The notes: generated from the letters alone by a model not told the origin. A DNA stretch of 64,000 bases from Mesorhizobium sp. L2C084A000 (GCF_000502875.1 NZ_AYWX01000009.1:312558-376557); one strand, 5' to 3'; shown: positions 37,670-45,287, numbered from the stretch's first letter. Made by a program: numbers and translations.

Positions 37670-37873
37670 ATGCACCGGACAGTGGCAGCAAATACAAGTG
37701 CCTCGTCCGGCCTGTCCCTGCCACAATGCGGAGAGCCTATGCATTACGCAATCGACCGTCTGTCCATCGAAGGTGCGGACAGCCTGTCGCCGCATGACAG
37801 GGCAAGGCTTGCCTCGGCCGCGGCGATTCTCAAGCAGATCCGTGAGGCGCTGGAAGAGCACGCCGCCCGCTGA
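37670..37873 (+). CDS. Small hypothetical protein
   Basis: This encodes 67 residues. ATG 37670 follows a strong AGGAGGAAGAG site; an internal ATG at 37739 also has GGAGA before it, giving a 44-residue form. The C-terminal half ALSPHDRARLASAAAIL-like segment (SLSPHDRARLASAAAILKQI) is predicted helical and ends REALEEHAAR. I do not recognise a family. It lies alone between tRNA-Cys and a convergent membrane protein gene. Confidence 0.6.
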   Translation: MHRTVAANTSASSGLSLPQCGEPMHYAIDRLSIEGADSLSPHDRARLASAAAILKQIREALEEHAAR

Positions 37874-37897
37874 ACACCCGCCTTGCGCTATCGGCGG

Positions 37898-38155
37898 TCA
37901 ATCGGGCCGGCGACGCCGTTCCCACCAGACGACAAAGCGACGCCGGTGACGGCGAACCATGGCGAATTCATAGGACAGCACCAGCAATCCGAGCGGAACC
38001 ATCCAGAAGCCGAGGATCGGCAGGAAACCGAGGACGCCGCCAACGGTCAGCAGGATGCCGATCGTGATTCTGAGCCCGCGCGAGCGCGGCATTTTGAACT
38101 CGCGCCCGAAAACGGAGATTTTCCGCGCCGGCATCTGGTTGTCTTGTGCTGTCAT
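37898..38155 (-). CDS. Small two-helix membrane protein
   Basis: The 85-residue product has two membrane segments (LRITIGILLTVGGVLGFLPI and MVPLGLLVLSYEFAMV) and a very basic tail MVRRHRRRFVVWWERRRRPD. The hairpin layout with a Gly/Pro turn recalls the PGPGW-type putative membrane proteins, but I am not certain. ATG 38155 was chosen because the part upstream is not hydrophobic and has no good ribosome-binding site; starts at 38194 or further up are possible. Confidence 0.62.
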   Translation of the reverse strand: MTAQDNQMPARKISVFGREFKMPRSRGLRITIGILLTVGGVLGFLPILGFWMVPLGLLVLSYEFAMVRRHRRRFVVWWERRRRPD

Positions 38156-38378
38156 CGTCTCGAAAGATTGACCCGTTTGATTGTTCGCAAGCATGCTTGA
38201 ACCAAAGCAGCCGCCGCGCTTTCGGTTCCATATCCCCGCCAAGACGGCTAATATGAGGGCTTCCTTCGACGATTGCGAGAAACGCCTGCGCGAAAAAGCC
38301 TCGGAAAAATGTGAAAAGCTTCTTTGCAAAGCCGAAAAGGGCAGCTATAGGCTGCGCCACTCACATAAGAGCATCCGT

Positions 38379-38453
38379 TCCCCGGTAGCTCAGTGGTAGA
38401 GCAACCGGCTGTTAACCGGTTGGTCGCTGGTTCGAATCCGGCCCGGGGAGCCA
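38379..38453 (+). tRNA. tRNA-Asn (GTT)
   Basis: Acceptor arms TCCCCGG and CCGGGGA pair perfectly, the anticodon loop is CTGTTAA with GTT, the T-loop is GGTTCGAATCC and CCA is encoded at 38451-38453. Confidence 0.97.
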
Positions 38454-38896
38454 ATCTTTTCAAAGCCTTGAGACGGTCAGGTCGCCCATAGGGGCTGATC
38501 TATGGCATGTCTGCAAAATCGCGGTCAGCAGGTTGATTCTCAACTTGACCTGGCCCCGCTGTCCAGCGCCGTCGATGACGCCGCGGCATCGGGACGGTTC
38601 GCGGGAGCAGGCATAAGGCCTTGCTTCGATCTCGGCGATCTCATCTCTTGTCGCCGTTCGGGTTGGGTGCCGGTGCCTCTCGCACATCTCGCGGTGGCGG
38701 GTCGACATGCTTAAGCTCTGGCGGGACTTCTTTGTCCCGGCGTTGCACAGGTATCTTCTCCGGTGCGGGCTTCGATGGTGGCTCTTTGATCTTGCTCGGC
38801 ATAATCGAGTTAACCGCCCTGCCGGTCTCTTGTTCCGTAGCGAGCAGAAAACCTGAATGCGTGGGGAACCGGGAACATCGAAGAGCGTTTTCTCGC
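38454..38896. other. Region downstream of tRNA-Asn
   Basis: These 443 bp hold no strongly supported gene. The only candidate is a short Pro-rich frame on the minus strand at 38641-38805. The 3' side of a tRNA gene is a common integration site, but no repeat of the tRNA end was found further along in this window. Confidence 0.4.
38641..38805 (-). CDS. Doubtful small Pro/Lys-rich protein
   Basis: An ATG at 38805 opens 54 codons of charged, proline-rich sequence (SKIKEPPSKPAPEKIPVQRR, then PPPRDVREAPAPNPNGDKR). The composition resembles real disordered small proteins in rhizobia more than chance translation. There is no good ribosome-binding site and the frame runs on upstream, so this is only a candidate. 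Confidence 0.3.
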   Translation of the reverse strand: MMPSKIKEPPSKPAPEKIPVQRRDKEVPPELKHVDPPPRDVREAPAPNPNGDKR

Positions 38897-39145
38897 ATGC
38901 TGAAGAAGATCGCCCTCGCCGCCGTGCTGGTCCAGGTTGCCGCGTTTTCGGCTCTCATCACCCAGACGGTCCTCTTCGCGTCCACGGCCACACAGGCCGC
39001 CGACGCGAAGCCCGGCGACGCAGTCGCCGTCACCATTGAGAACGAACGGGACAAGGCGGCGCAACCTATTGTTGCCGGCCAATGTCCAACGCGGCTTGTG
39101 GCGAGCAAGGTCTTCACGAGGAACGTAATTACGGCGCAACAATAG
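38897..39145 (+). CDS. Small secreted protein of unknown function
   Basis: The product has 82 residues with a signal sequence (MLKKIALAAVLVQVAAFSAL, cleaved near ATQAADA). The mature part is about 50 residues and contains one cysteine (AGQCPTRLVASKVF). GAAGAG lies upstream of ATG 38897 at a loose spacing. No family was recognised. Confidence 0.55.
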   Translation: MLKKIALAAVLVQVAAFSALITQTVLFASTATQAADAKPGDAVAVTIENERDKAAQPIVAGQCPTRLVASKVFTRNVITAQQ

Positions 39146-39270
39146 CTCGCCATCGATGCCGGCCATCCGTCGATCCCCCCAATTTAAGTCAGGGCAATGT
39201 GCTTGAAAGCACAATGATTCCTGTTACTTGCGACGTAGGGCGAGTGCGTTTGGGTTGGGCAAGAATTAGT

Positions 39271-39468
39271 ATGATTTCATCGAATATGGAATGCCCGCGC
39301 TGTCATGGCAGCGGCAGGGTTTTCGACTGCTCCAAGTGGTATGCGTCAAACGGGCACTGCTGCCCGCAGGGAACCCATCGGGGTGGCTGCCCTGGAAAGA
39401 CGGGCGCCTGCGCGGAATGCGACGGCCTGGGGACGATGGCGGAGCCTCCGCTGAAAGCCGTGGCGTAA
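39271..39468 (+). CDS. DnaJ-like zinc-ribbon mini-protein
   Basis: The 65-residue product contains two CxxCxGxG-type knuckles, MECPRCHGSG and CAECDGLG, separated by FDCSKWYASNGHCCPQ and GGCPGKTG. The pair matches one zinc centre of the DnaJ cysteine-rich domain without the J or C-terminal domains. The extra cysteines between may bind a second metal. The start is unsure (39214, 39271 or 39286); none has a strong ribosome-binding site. It could be a disulfide- or metal-handling chaperone fragment. Confidence 0.55.
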   Translation: MISSNMECPRCHGSGRVFDCSKWYASNGHCCPQGTHRGGCPGKTGACAECDGLGTMAEPPLKAVA

Positions 39469-39526
39469 TCTGCGAGAGCCGCGCATGCCGCTGATGACGG
39501 CGCGGAGGCGCCCGAACGAGCATATT

Positions 39527-39772
39527 TTACTCTGTTGGTGTTTCTACGGGTGGTGCGGCCAGAACCGTGATGTCCATCCTGGCGATCTTGGATGCCGCGC
39601 GGCCTTGCGCGCCAGCATCCATATCGCCGCCTGCGGCAACCATGATTTTGGCCAGATGTCCCACGGCGTCCGCGCTGCGGCCCGGCGAAAATCCTTCCCC
39701 GGTTTGCGGCTTCCCCACTGCCGTTTGTTTTTCCGGGACATGCGGATGTTGACTTACGATAGCGGAAACCAT
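39527..39772 (-). CDS. Small hypothetical protein
   Basis: The frame encodes 81 residues and has an excellent AGGAGG site four bases before ATG 39772, the best evidence that it is real. The sequence is soluble and unremarkable, with GHLAKIMVAAGGDMDAGAQG and ITVLAAPPVETPTE at the end. No family was recognised. It points the same way as the heat-shock operon, 212 bp downstream of it. Confidence 0.6.
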   Translation of the reverse strand: MVSAIVSQHPHVPEKQTAVGKPQTGEGFSPGRSADAVGHLAKIMVAAGGDMDAGAQGRAASKIARMDITVLAAPPVETPTE

Positions 39773-39984
39773 TGAACCTCCTGTGGCGACGCTTCGAACA
39801 TTATATTAGCGTTGACTGTTGCGAGGCTGACCTAGCCAGTCGCCAAAAACCGCACCAGGGAGTTCGAACAAAAGATCGAGCCGCCCCGCTACAAGGTGAA
39901 CTGGTAGGGCAGCTCACCTTGCAGCGATGTGAAAACGACGATGCAGGCCCAGCCGTCCTGGTAGCGCCGCCCCTTTTATCAAGG

Positions 39985-40281
39985 CTAAGCGGTAATCCCA
40001 CCGCGACCTGACCTTGTGTCCATCCAAGGGAACTGAGCAAGCGGGTCCTGCAGGATCTTGACGGATCTTGCGAAGCCGGCGACGGCATCGCGCGCCACCG
40101 TCAGCGGAACCTGGCCGTCGTAAGCACGCTGGCAGGCTCGAAAGGCCGTTTCGAAAATCGGACCCCGCCTTTCCCTTGGCCACTCGTCAAAGAAGTCAAA
40201 GGCGTCGTCGAGGCACCCTATTTCTTGAATGAACTCGCCATTCTTGACCAGGACCGGTTGGTCGAACGTCCTGTCACTCAT
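39985..40281 (-). CDS. DUF982 family protein
   Basis: This 98-residue protein has the DUF982 layout: FDQPVLVKNGEFIQEIGCLD, then DAFDFFDEWPRERRGPIFET and the end VARDAVAGFARSVKILQDP. The family is almost confined to rhizobia, often in many copies, and has no known function. GGAGG precedes ATG 40281 at five bases. It is the third gene after hsp20, with 44 bp to the preceding gene. Confidence 0.85.
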   Translation of the reverse strand: MSDRTFDQPVLVKNGEFIQEIGCLDDAFDFFDEWPRERRGPIFETAFRACQRAYDGQVPLTVARDAVAGFARSVKILQDPLAQFPWMDTRSGRGGITA

Positions 40282-40325
40282 GTAATCCTCCATTCGGCAC
40301 GGTGGGTTGTTGCTGGTTCGGGTCA

Positions 40326-40781
40326 TCATGCGATTGCATGCTCCGGCTCGGCCAACATGCCGCCACCTCCACGCCCAGGCGGTACCGTTGCAATGGCCGG
40401 GATTGGCGGCGGATCATCGTCGTCATCTCGCCAGGGGTGCCGCATCCAACCGAGGCGGCTCTTCCTGCGGCGCCGGTCGAAAGACGGGCTGACGGTGCCC
40501 GGCATCTTTGAAATACGCGGTTCCCGCCCGGATTCGTCCAGGAGGTGGAGGGCGCGAAGTATGTCGCTGACTTCCACGATGGCGCCGTTGTCCAATTGCC
40601 GCAACGCGGGATTGTCAGGAACCGCATGAACGTCGGAAGCCCAGAAAGCGAGCAAAGCCCGCTTTGCGCCGATTGTCATCGTCTCCTCGTTCAGGACGTC
40701 ATCTGGCGTCCGCAACTCAGCGGATTCCGCGGCAAGATTTTTCGGTTCGGGTTGGTAAAAACTGTAAGCTTCGGTTCTCAT
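40326..40781 (-). CDS. Hypothetical protein in the hsp20 operon
   Basis: The 151-residue product has an N-terminal part with RALLAFWASDVHAVPDNPAL and a helical segment IVEVSDILRALHLLDE. A basic Arg-rich stretch (SFDRRRRKSRLGWMRHPWRD) and a Pro/Gly-rich tail follow. The first half resembles small rhizobial proteins that accompany heat-shock genes, but I cannot name a domain. ATG 40781 has GGAG about ten bases upstream; ATG 40787 is too close to it. It follows hsp20 by 69 bp. Confidence 0.68.
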   Translation of the reverse strand: MRTEAYSFYQPEPKNLAAESAELRTPDDVLNEETMTIGAKRALLAFWASDVHAVPDNPALRQLDNGAIVEVSDILRALHLLDESGREPRISKMPGTVSPSFDRRRRKSRLGWMRHPWRDDDDDPPPIPAIATVPPGRGGGGMLAEPEHAIA

Positions 40782-40850
40782 CTCCATTCTCCGCGAGCTG
40801 TGCCTCCCGGCCGAACCGGGAGGCGGACCGTAGATCTAGGTTCCAGGGAA

Positions 40851-41339
40851 TCAGGCGACCTCGCGCTGAGGCTCCGCATCGGAATCGATCAACTGCTTCT
40901 TGCCGGGTTGCTCGAGCGAAACCGCCTTGGCTTCGGACCCTATCTCAATGCGCCGAGGCTTGAGTTCCTTGGGCACTTCGCGGATCAGGTCCACCGACAG
41001 CAAGCCATTCTCGAGGTTGGCCGCCTTGACCTTTACGTGATCGGCAAGTTTGAACACCTGCTTGAAGTTGCTCGTCGCCAAGCCGCGATGAAGGACCTCC
41101 CGATTTTCCTGGTCGGGTTTCCTTTGGCCGATGACAGACAATTCGGGGCCGTTCTGTATGAGTTCGACTTCATCGAGAGCGAAGCCGGCGATAGCCATCG
41201 TAATGCGATAGTCGTTCTCGCCAATCTTCTCGATATTGTAGGGAGGCCAGTCGGAGCGCCCGCTTTTCTCGAGCATATCGAAGAGACGGTCGAAGCCGAC
41301 CGTTGTGCGGTAAAGAGGGGTATAATCAAAGCTTCTCAT
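40851..41339 (-). CDS. Small heat shock protein Hsp20
   Basis: The product of 162 residues is an alpha-crystallin chaperone of the IbpA type. The N-terminal RSFDYTPLYRTTVGFDRLFD, the core YNIEKIGENDYRITMAIAGF and the C-terminal ENGLLSVDLIREVPKELKPR with its RRIEIG (IxI-like) tail are visible. Of two neighbouring ATGs, 41339 has the better spacing to GGAGG. The 5' leader looks like a ROSE thermometer, so translation is probably heat-controlled. Two further genes follow on the same strand. Confidence 0.95.
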   Translation of the reverse strand: MRSFDYTPLYRTTVGFDRLFDMLEKSGRSDWPPYNIEKIGENDYRITMAIAGFALDEVELIQNGPELSVIGQRKPDQENREVLHRGLATSNFKQVFKLADHVKVKAANLENGLLSVDLIREVPKELKPRRIEIGSEAKAVSLEQPGKKQLIDSDAEPQREVA

Positions 41340-41422
41340 AGCCATATCCTCCGTGAAGCAACATGGGTTACGAGGCTGTCGCAGCGCCGCTGCGACGCCA
41401 ATATGTCGAGCCGAAGCCTCGA
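41340..41422 (-). promoter_or_regulatory. ROSE-like RNA thermometer in the hsp20 leader
   Basis: Reading towards hsp20, three hairpins follow one another: TCGAGGC/GGCTCGA (41406-41422), a perfect GTCGCAGCG/CGCTGCGAC (41378-41396) and a start-proximal one (41343-41365). In the last, CATGTTGCTTC pairs with GGAGGATATG and so covers the ribosome-binding site. The TTGCT/GGAGGAT pairing is the hallmark of ROSE elements, which melt at heat-shock temperature and are known upstream of hsp20 genes in rhizobia. Confidence 0.75.
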
Positions 41423-41423
41423 C

Positions 41424-41463
41424 GGAAAACGATCTGGTAATCGTGTTTTTTTCCGTCAAGAGG
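41424..41463 (-). promoter_or_regulatory. Possible RpoH (sigma-32) promoter of hsp20
   Basis: On the minus strand CCTCTTGACGG is followed about 17 bases later by CCAGATCG. This resembles the CTTGAA / CCCCAT-type heat-shock promoter, and its position just upstream of the thermometer leader fits. The match at the -10 side is imperfect. Confidence 0.4.
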
Positions 41464-41623
41464 GGCGTAAAAAATTTTCTGGCCGGCAGGCAGATCCAGC
41501 GAGCCATGCTCTTCGGCGGGGAATTCCGCCACACCGTACGAGGTCCGCTGAAGCGGGTGCCCAAGGCGCTGCCTTGCGTGCTGGCGGTCACTGCGCGATG
41601 TTGGCGGCGGGGTGGAGCGAATC

Positions 41624-42055
41624 ATGCGAAAAATTTTGATGTCCGGACTGCTGCTCGCGGTGGCCTTTTCCGCGAACCCGGCCCACGCGCTGGACAGCAG
41701 CGGCACGCCTGTCGTCGTGACCCCTCTTGCGTCGCGCACGACGACCGCGTCCGGCCAGCCGATCACGCTGCCGCAGAAGAACGTGCAGGTGCTGGTCTCG
41801 AGCTACGACATCGCGTCGGGCGCGACCTTGCCGGTCCACAGGCACCCCTTTCCGCGCTACGCCTATGTCCAGGCCGGCACGCTGAAGGTCACCAATGTCG
41901 AGACCGGCATCAGCAACACCTACAAGGCTGGCGATTTCATCATCGAAATGATCGGCCAGTGGCATCAGGCCACCAATATCGGTGATGTCGAGGTGAAGCT
42001 TCTGGTGATCGATCAGGTCGAGCAAGGCGCCAAGAATACGGAATTGCGCCAATAA
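41624..42055 (+). CDS. Secreted cupin-domain protein
   Basis: The product has 143 residues with a signal peptide (LMSGLLLAVAFSANPAHA). A single cupin follows: metal-ligand motif VHRHPFPRYAYVQAG with His/His/Glu-like positions near residue 75, then GDFIIEMIGQWHQATN with the second-motif His. It is probably a periplasmic metal-dependent or ligand-binding protein. GGTGGAGCG precedes ATG 41624. It is divergent from hsp20, about 285 bp apart. The substrate is unknown. Confidence 0.83.
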   Translation: MRKILMSGLLLAVAFSANPAHALDSSGTPVVVTPLASRTTTASGQPITLPQKNVQVLVSSYDIASGATLPVHRHPFPRYAYVQAGTLKVTNVETGISNTYKAGDFIIEMIGQWHQATNIGDVEVKLLVIDQVEQGAKNTELRQ

Positions 42056-42136
42056 CCGCGAAGTCTGTGCCCGAAGGCGGAAGGCTGTTCGCGCTTTCGC
42101 AGCAGCCGGCCCGGTGCTAGGGCTGGCCGGGAAATC

Positions 42137-42157
42137 ATGGACTGGATCGCCCCTTGA
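42137..42157 (+). other. Six-codon upstream ORF overlapping the cutC start
   Basis: ATG at 42137 opens a frame MDWIAP and stops with TGA at 42155-42157, which overlaps the TTG start of cutC (42154-42156) as TTGA. Ribosomes ending there could re-initiate at the TTG. No strong ribosome-binding site was found for either. Confidence 0.3.
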
Positions 42158-42912
42158 CCAAAGCTCTCCGCCTGCCGCTGATCGAAATCTGTGTCGAAGG
42201 CATTGACGGCCTGCTCGCGGCGCAAGCCGCTGGCGCCGACCGGGTCGAATTATGCGCCAGCCTCATCGAAGGCGGCATCACGCCGAGCCTCGGCACGGTC
42301 CGCGCCGCCATCGAGCAGGCAAGCGTGCCGTTTCACGTCATGGTGCGGCCGCGCGGCGGCGATTTTCTCTACAGTGAGACCGAATACGCCTCGATGCTGG
42401 CCGATGTCTCGGCACTGCGCGAACTCGGCGTGCCCGGCGTGGTGTTTGGCTGCCTGAACGCCGATGGCACCATGGATGAGGCGCGCATGAGCGAACTGAC
42501 ACAAGCCGCTGGCCCCTTGAACGTCACCTGCCATCGCGCCTTCGACATGACGCGCGATCCGGCCGAGGCGCTCGAATCGCTGATCCGCAGCAAGGTCGGC
42601 CGCGTGCTGACCAGCGGCCAGCGTGACACTGCCGTCGAAGGCTTGCCGCTGTTGGCGGATCTGGTGCGGCAGGCCGGCGACCGCATCGTCATCCTCGGCT
42701 GCGGCGGCCTGGATTTGCACAACATTGCCGAAGTGCGCAGCAAAACCGGCCTGTCCGAAATGCATTTTGCCGCCCTCAAGGATGTGCCGAGTGCCATGGA
42801 CTACCGCAATCCCCATGTCGGCATGGGTGGTTCCGATCTCGATCGCGAGTATCGCAACACGCTGACCGACACACCGCTGGTGGCGGCAACGATTGCGGCA
42901 GCCAAGGCATGA
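42154..42912 (+). CDS. cutC: Copper homeostasis protein CutC
   Basis: The TIM-barrel protein has 252 residues with the family start IEICVEGIDGLLAAQAAGAD. Further blocks are RVELCASLIEGGITPS, HVMVRPRGGDFLYSETE and RVLTSGQ. CutC was linked to copper tolerance in Escherichia coli, though its biochemistry is unsettled. The start is TTG 42154; no ATG in frame lies upstream and the next is inside the protein. It overlaps the GNAT gene by four bases. Confidence 0.9.
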   Translation: MTKALRLPLIEICVEGIDGLLAAQAAGADRVELCASLIEGGITPSLGTVRAAIEQASVPFHVMVRPRGGDFLYSETEYASMLADVSALRELGVPGVVFGCLNADGTMDEARMSELTQAAGPLNVTCHRAFDMTRDPAEALESLIRSKVGRVLTSGQRDTAVEGLPLLADLVRQAGDRIVILGCGGLDLHNIAEVRSKTGLSEMHFAALKDVPSAMDYRNPHVGMGGSDLDREYRNTLTDTPLVAATIAAAKA

Positions 42913-43406
42913 CCTCTACCCCTGCCCCGATAGCCCGTGTATCGGCCGCAGACGAAGCGGCGATCCTGGCGCTCAACAACGAGCATGCCGCCGAACTGTC
43001 GTGGCTGGAGGCTGAGCGGCTGTCTTTCCTGCTTGGCGAAGCGTTTTACACCAGGCGCATCGGCGATCTCGAAGCCTTCATCATGACCTTCGACCAGGAC
43101 GCCCGCTACGACAGCCCGAATTTCCTGTGGTTCCGCGAGCGCTATAAGCGCTTCGTCTATGTCGACCGCGTCGTCGTGGCGGCGCATGCGCGCGGCCGCG
43201 GCCATGCCCGCCGGCTCTATCAGGATCTGTTCGGCCATGTTGAGCGCGCCGGCTACAATCTGGTCACCTGCGAAGTCAACACCGCCCCGCCGAACCCTGC
43301 CTCGGATGCCTTTCACGCCGCCCTTGGCTTCACTGAGGCCGGCGACGCCGTCATCCATGGCGGCAAGAAAGCGGTCCGCTATTACATCAGACGAACCTCC
43401 GTCTGA
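42909..43406 (+). CDS. GNAT family N-acetyltransferase
   Basis: This encodes 165 residues. The acetyl-CoA pyrophosphate loop is seen in VDRVVVAAHARGRGHARRLY near residue 90, and the C-terminal part HAALGFTEAGDAVIHGGKKA is usual for GNATs. It starts in the stop of cutC (ATGA) so the two are coupled. The substrate is unknown. Confidence 0.87.
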   Translation: MTSTPAPIARVSAADEAAILALNNEHAAELSWLEAERLSFLLGEAFYTRRIGDLEAFIMTFDQDARYDSPNFLWFRERYKRFVYVDRVVVAAHARGRGHARRLYQDLFGHVERAGYNLVTCEVNTAPPNPASDAFHAALGFTEAGDAVIHGGKKAVRYYIRRTSV

Positions 43407-43434
43407 GGCCAGGCGGATCGAACTGAAGACAGGG

Positions 43435-43551
43435 CTACTGGAACAAGGCTGTCGCACTCACCAGCGTCATCCAGAACCCCCAGACCAACGGGATGCCGAC
43501 CAGCAGCCAGGACAGCGTCAGTTTGATCGAATTGCCGTTGTCTTGCGCCAT
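43435..43551 (-). CDS. 38-residue membrane protein, probable MFS transporter small subunit
   Basis: ATG 43551 with GGAGACC upstream opens a frame of 38 residues: a short polar start (MAQDNGNSIKL) and one long membrane helix (TLSWLLVGIPLVWGFWMTLV) ending SATALFQ. Tiny proteins of this kind are annotated as small subunits beside oxalate/formate-type MFS transporters in alphaproteobacteria, and one such transporter gene lies just upstream on the same strand. A perfect hairpin and a family A repeat separate the two. The role (stability or assembly) is inferred. Confidence 0.7.
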   Translation of the reverse strand: MAQDNGNSIKLTLSWLLVGIPLVWGFWMTLVSATALFQ

Positions 43552-43564
43552 GGTCGGTCTCCTC

Positions 43565-43611
43565 AGAGCATGATCCCGAAATTGGGCTCCGGTTTCGGAA
43601 AAGATCATGCT
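43565..43611. repeat. Intergenic palindromic repeat, copy 2 (family A)
   Basis: Outer arms GAGCATGATC (43565-43574) and GATCATGCTC (43602-43611) are perfect inverted repeats. Inner arms CCGAAA and TTTCGG close around TTGGGCTCCGG. The copy at 5429-5477 has the same design. It lies between the large MFS gene and its small partner. Confidence 0.65.
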
Positions 43612-43624
43612 CAAACAATACGAT

Positions 43625-43662
43625 AGAGCCCATCCCGATTCTATCGGGATGGAACTGGCTCT
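43625..43662 (-). terminator. Hairpin directly after the MFS stop codon
   Basis: Perfect arms CATCCCGAT and ATCGGGATG (43631-43651) around a three-base loop are enclosed by AGAGCC and GGCTCT. The outer arm touches the stop codon of the large MFS gene. It may attenuate or process the transcript before the small gene. Confidence 0.55.
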
Positions 43663-45040
43663 AAGCCACCGCTGGTTCGGTCTTCATGTGGAAGCGCGCA
43701 TTGACCGGCCGCATCATCAGGTTGAGCAGGAGGCCGATGACCAGCAGGCCGGCCATGATGTACATGGTGACCGTGTAGGCGTCGGCCTTCGCCACGCCGC
43801 TGTCGATCTGGTACTGCCTGATATAATTCACCAGCACCGGGCCAAGCACGCCCGCCACCGACCACGCGGTCAGCAATCGGCCGTGGATGGCGCCGACGTA
43901 ACGCACGCCGAAGACGTCGCGCAGGTAGGCGGGAATGGTGGCGAAGCCGCCGCCATACATGCTGAGGATGATCCCGTAGAACAGCACGAACAGGAAGACG
44001 CTGCCGGTCTGGCCGGTCCAAGGCACCGCCGCATAGAGGACGACGCCCAGCGCGAAGAAGATGGCATAGGTTGTCTTGCGGCCGATATAATCGCTGGTCG
44101 AGGCCCAGAAGAAGCGGCCGAGCATGTTGAAGATCGACAACAGGCCGACGAAACCGGCAGCAGCGGCCGGCGAGATGCGTCCCGGGAACATCTCCTGGCT
44201 CATGGCCGAGGCTTGCCCGAGCACGCCAATGCCTGCCGTGACGTTAAGGCACAGCACACCCCAAAGCAGCCAGAACTGCGGCGTCTTCAACGCATCGTCG
44301 AGATGGACATTGGACGTCGTCACCATCGCATCCTGTGCCGCCGGCGGCGTCCATCCGGCGGGCCGCCAGCCCTCCGGCGGCACCCTGACGATAACAGCCC
44401 CAATCAGCATGAAGACGAAATAGACGATGCCCAGCACGAGGAAGGTTTCAGCGACGCCGATATGCTCAGGCGTCGAAAACAGCTTCATCAGATAAACCGA
44501 CAGCGGCGAGGCGATGAAGGCGCCGCCGCCGAAGCCCATGATCGCCATGCCGGTTGCCATGCCCGGCCGGTCCGGAAACCAGGTGATCAGCGTCTTGACC
44601 GGCGAGATGTAGCCGAGGCCGAGACCGATGCCGCCCAGCACGCCGTAGCCGAGATAGATGATCCACAACTGGTGCAGATAGACGCCGAGCGCCGAGACAA
44701 TGAAGCCGCCACCGAAACAGCAGGCAGAAGCGACCATGGCTTTGCGCGGCCCGACACGATCCAGCCAGCCGCCGCCGAACGCCGCCGCAATGCCCAGGAA
44801 CAGGATCGCGATCGAGAAAATCCAGCCAAGGCCGGTCAGCTTCCAGTCGTCGGGCGCCGAGTCGGTGATGCCGACCAACTTCGACATCGGCAGGTTGAAA
44901 ACGCTGAACGCATAGGCCTGGCCGATGCAAAGGTGTATGCAGAGCGCCGCTGGCGGCACCATCCACCTGCTGAAGCCAGGTTCGGCGACGGTGCGTGAGC
45001 GGTCGAGCCAGCCGCCCGCCCTCTCCCCGGTCGTGTCCAT
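43661..45040 (-). CDS. Oxalate/formate antiporter-like MFS transporter
   Basis: The product is 459 residues with about twelve membrane helices. The signature WIFSIAILFLGIAAAFGGGW and the loop GGWLDRVGPRKAMV between TM2 and TM3 are typical of the OFA family. Further blocks are WFPDRPGMATGMAIMGFGGG and DVFGVRYVGAIHGRLLTAWS. The family exchanges oxalate for formate in Oxalobacter; substrates elsewhere are other monocarboxylates. ATG 45040 follows GGGAGG; a longer frame to 45121 lacks such a site. Confidence 0.88.
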   Translation of the reverse strand: MDTTGERAGGWLDRSRTVAEPGFSRWMVPPAALCIHLCIGQAYAFSVFNLPMSKLVGITDSAPDDWKLTGLGWIFSIAILFLGIAAAFGGGWLDRVGPRKAMVASACCFGGGFIVSALGVYLHQLWIIYLGYGVLGGIGLGLGYISPVKTLITWFPDRPGMATGMAIMGFGGGAFIASPLSVYLMKLFSTPEHIGVAETFLVLGIVYFVFMLIGAVIVRVPPEGWRPAGWTPPAAQDAMVTTSNVHLDDALKTPQFWLLWGVLCLNVTAGIGVLGQASAMSQEMFPGRISPAAAAGFVGLLSIFNMLGRFFWASTSDYIGRKTTYAIFFALGVVLYAAVPWTGQTGSVFLFVLFYGIILSMYGGGFATIPAYLRDVFGVRYVGAIHGRLLTAWSVAGVLGPVLVNYIRQYQIDSGVAKADAYTVTMYIMAGLLVIGLLLNLMMRPVNARFHMKTEPAVA

Positions 45041-45287
45041 TCCATCCTCCCAGATGCGTCTTCGAACCATCTTCTCAGATGTGTCCTGCGAACAAACTAG
45101 GAGGGTGAGCCGGTGAGGCAATAAGGAATGCCCGTCATAAGACCAATGTCTAATGAGACTGGCCTATATCGAAAGCAGGTCATTACTTTCCAAAAAATTA
45201 TATTAGAGATAATTAATTGATTGTCTGCTTATGAAGCGCGATCCACTCCACCTGCACTCGCGATCATCTGGCCGGGCACGACGGCAT

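Noticed and set aside
38454..39984. A genomic island bounded by a repeat of the tRNA-Asn end
   Set aside because: No second copy of the tRNA 3' end and no integrase are present in this window, so only a cautious remark was kept.
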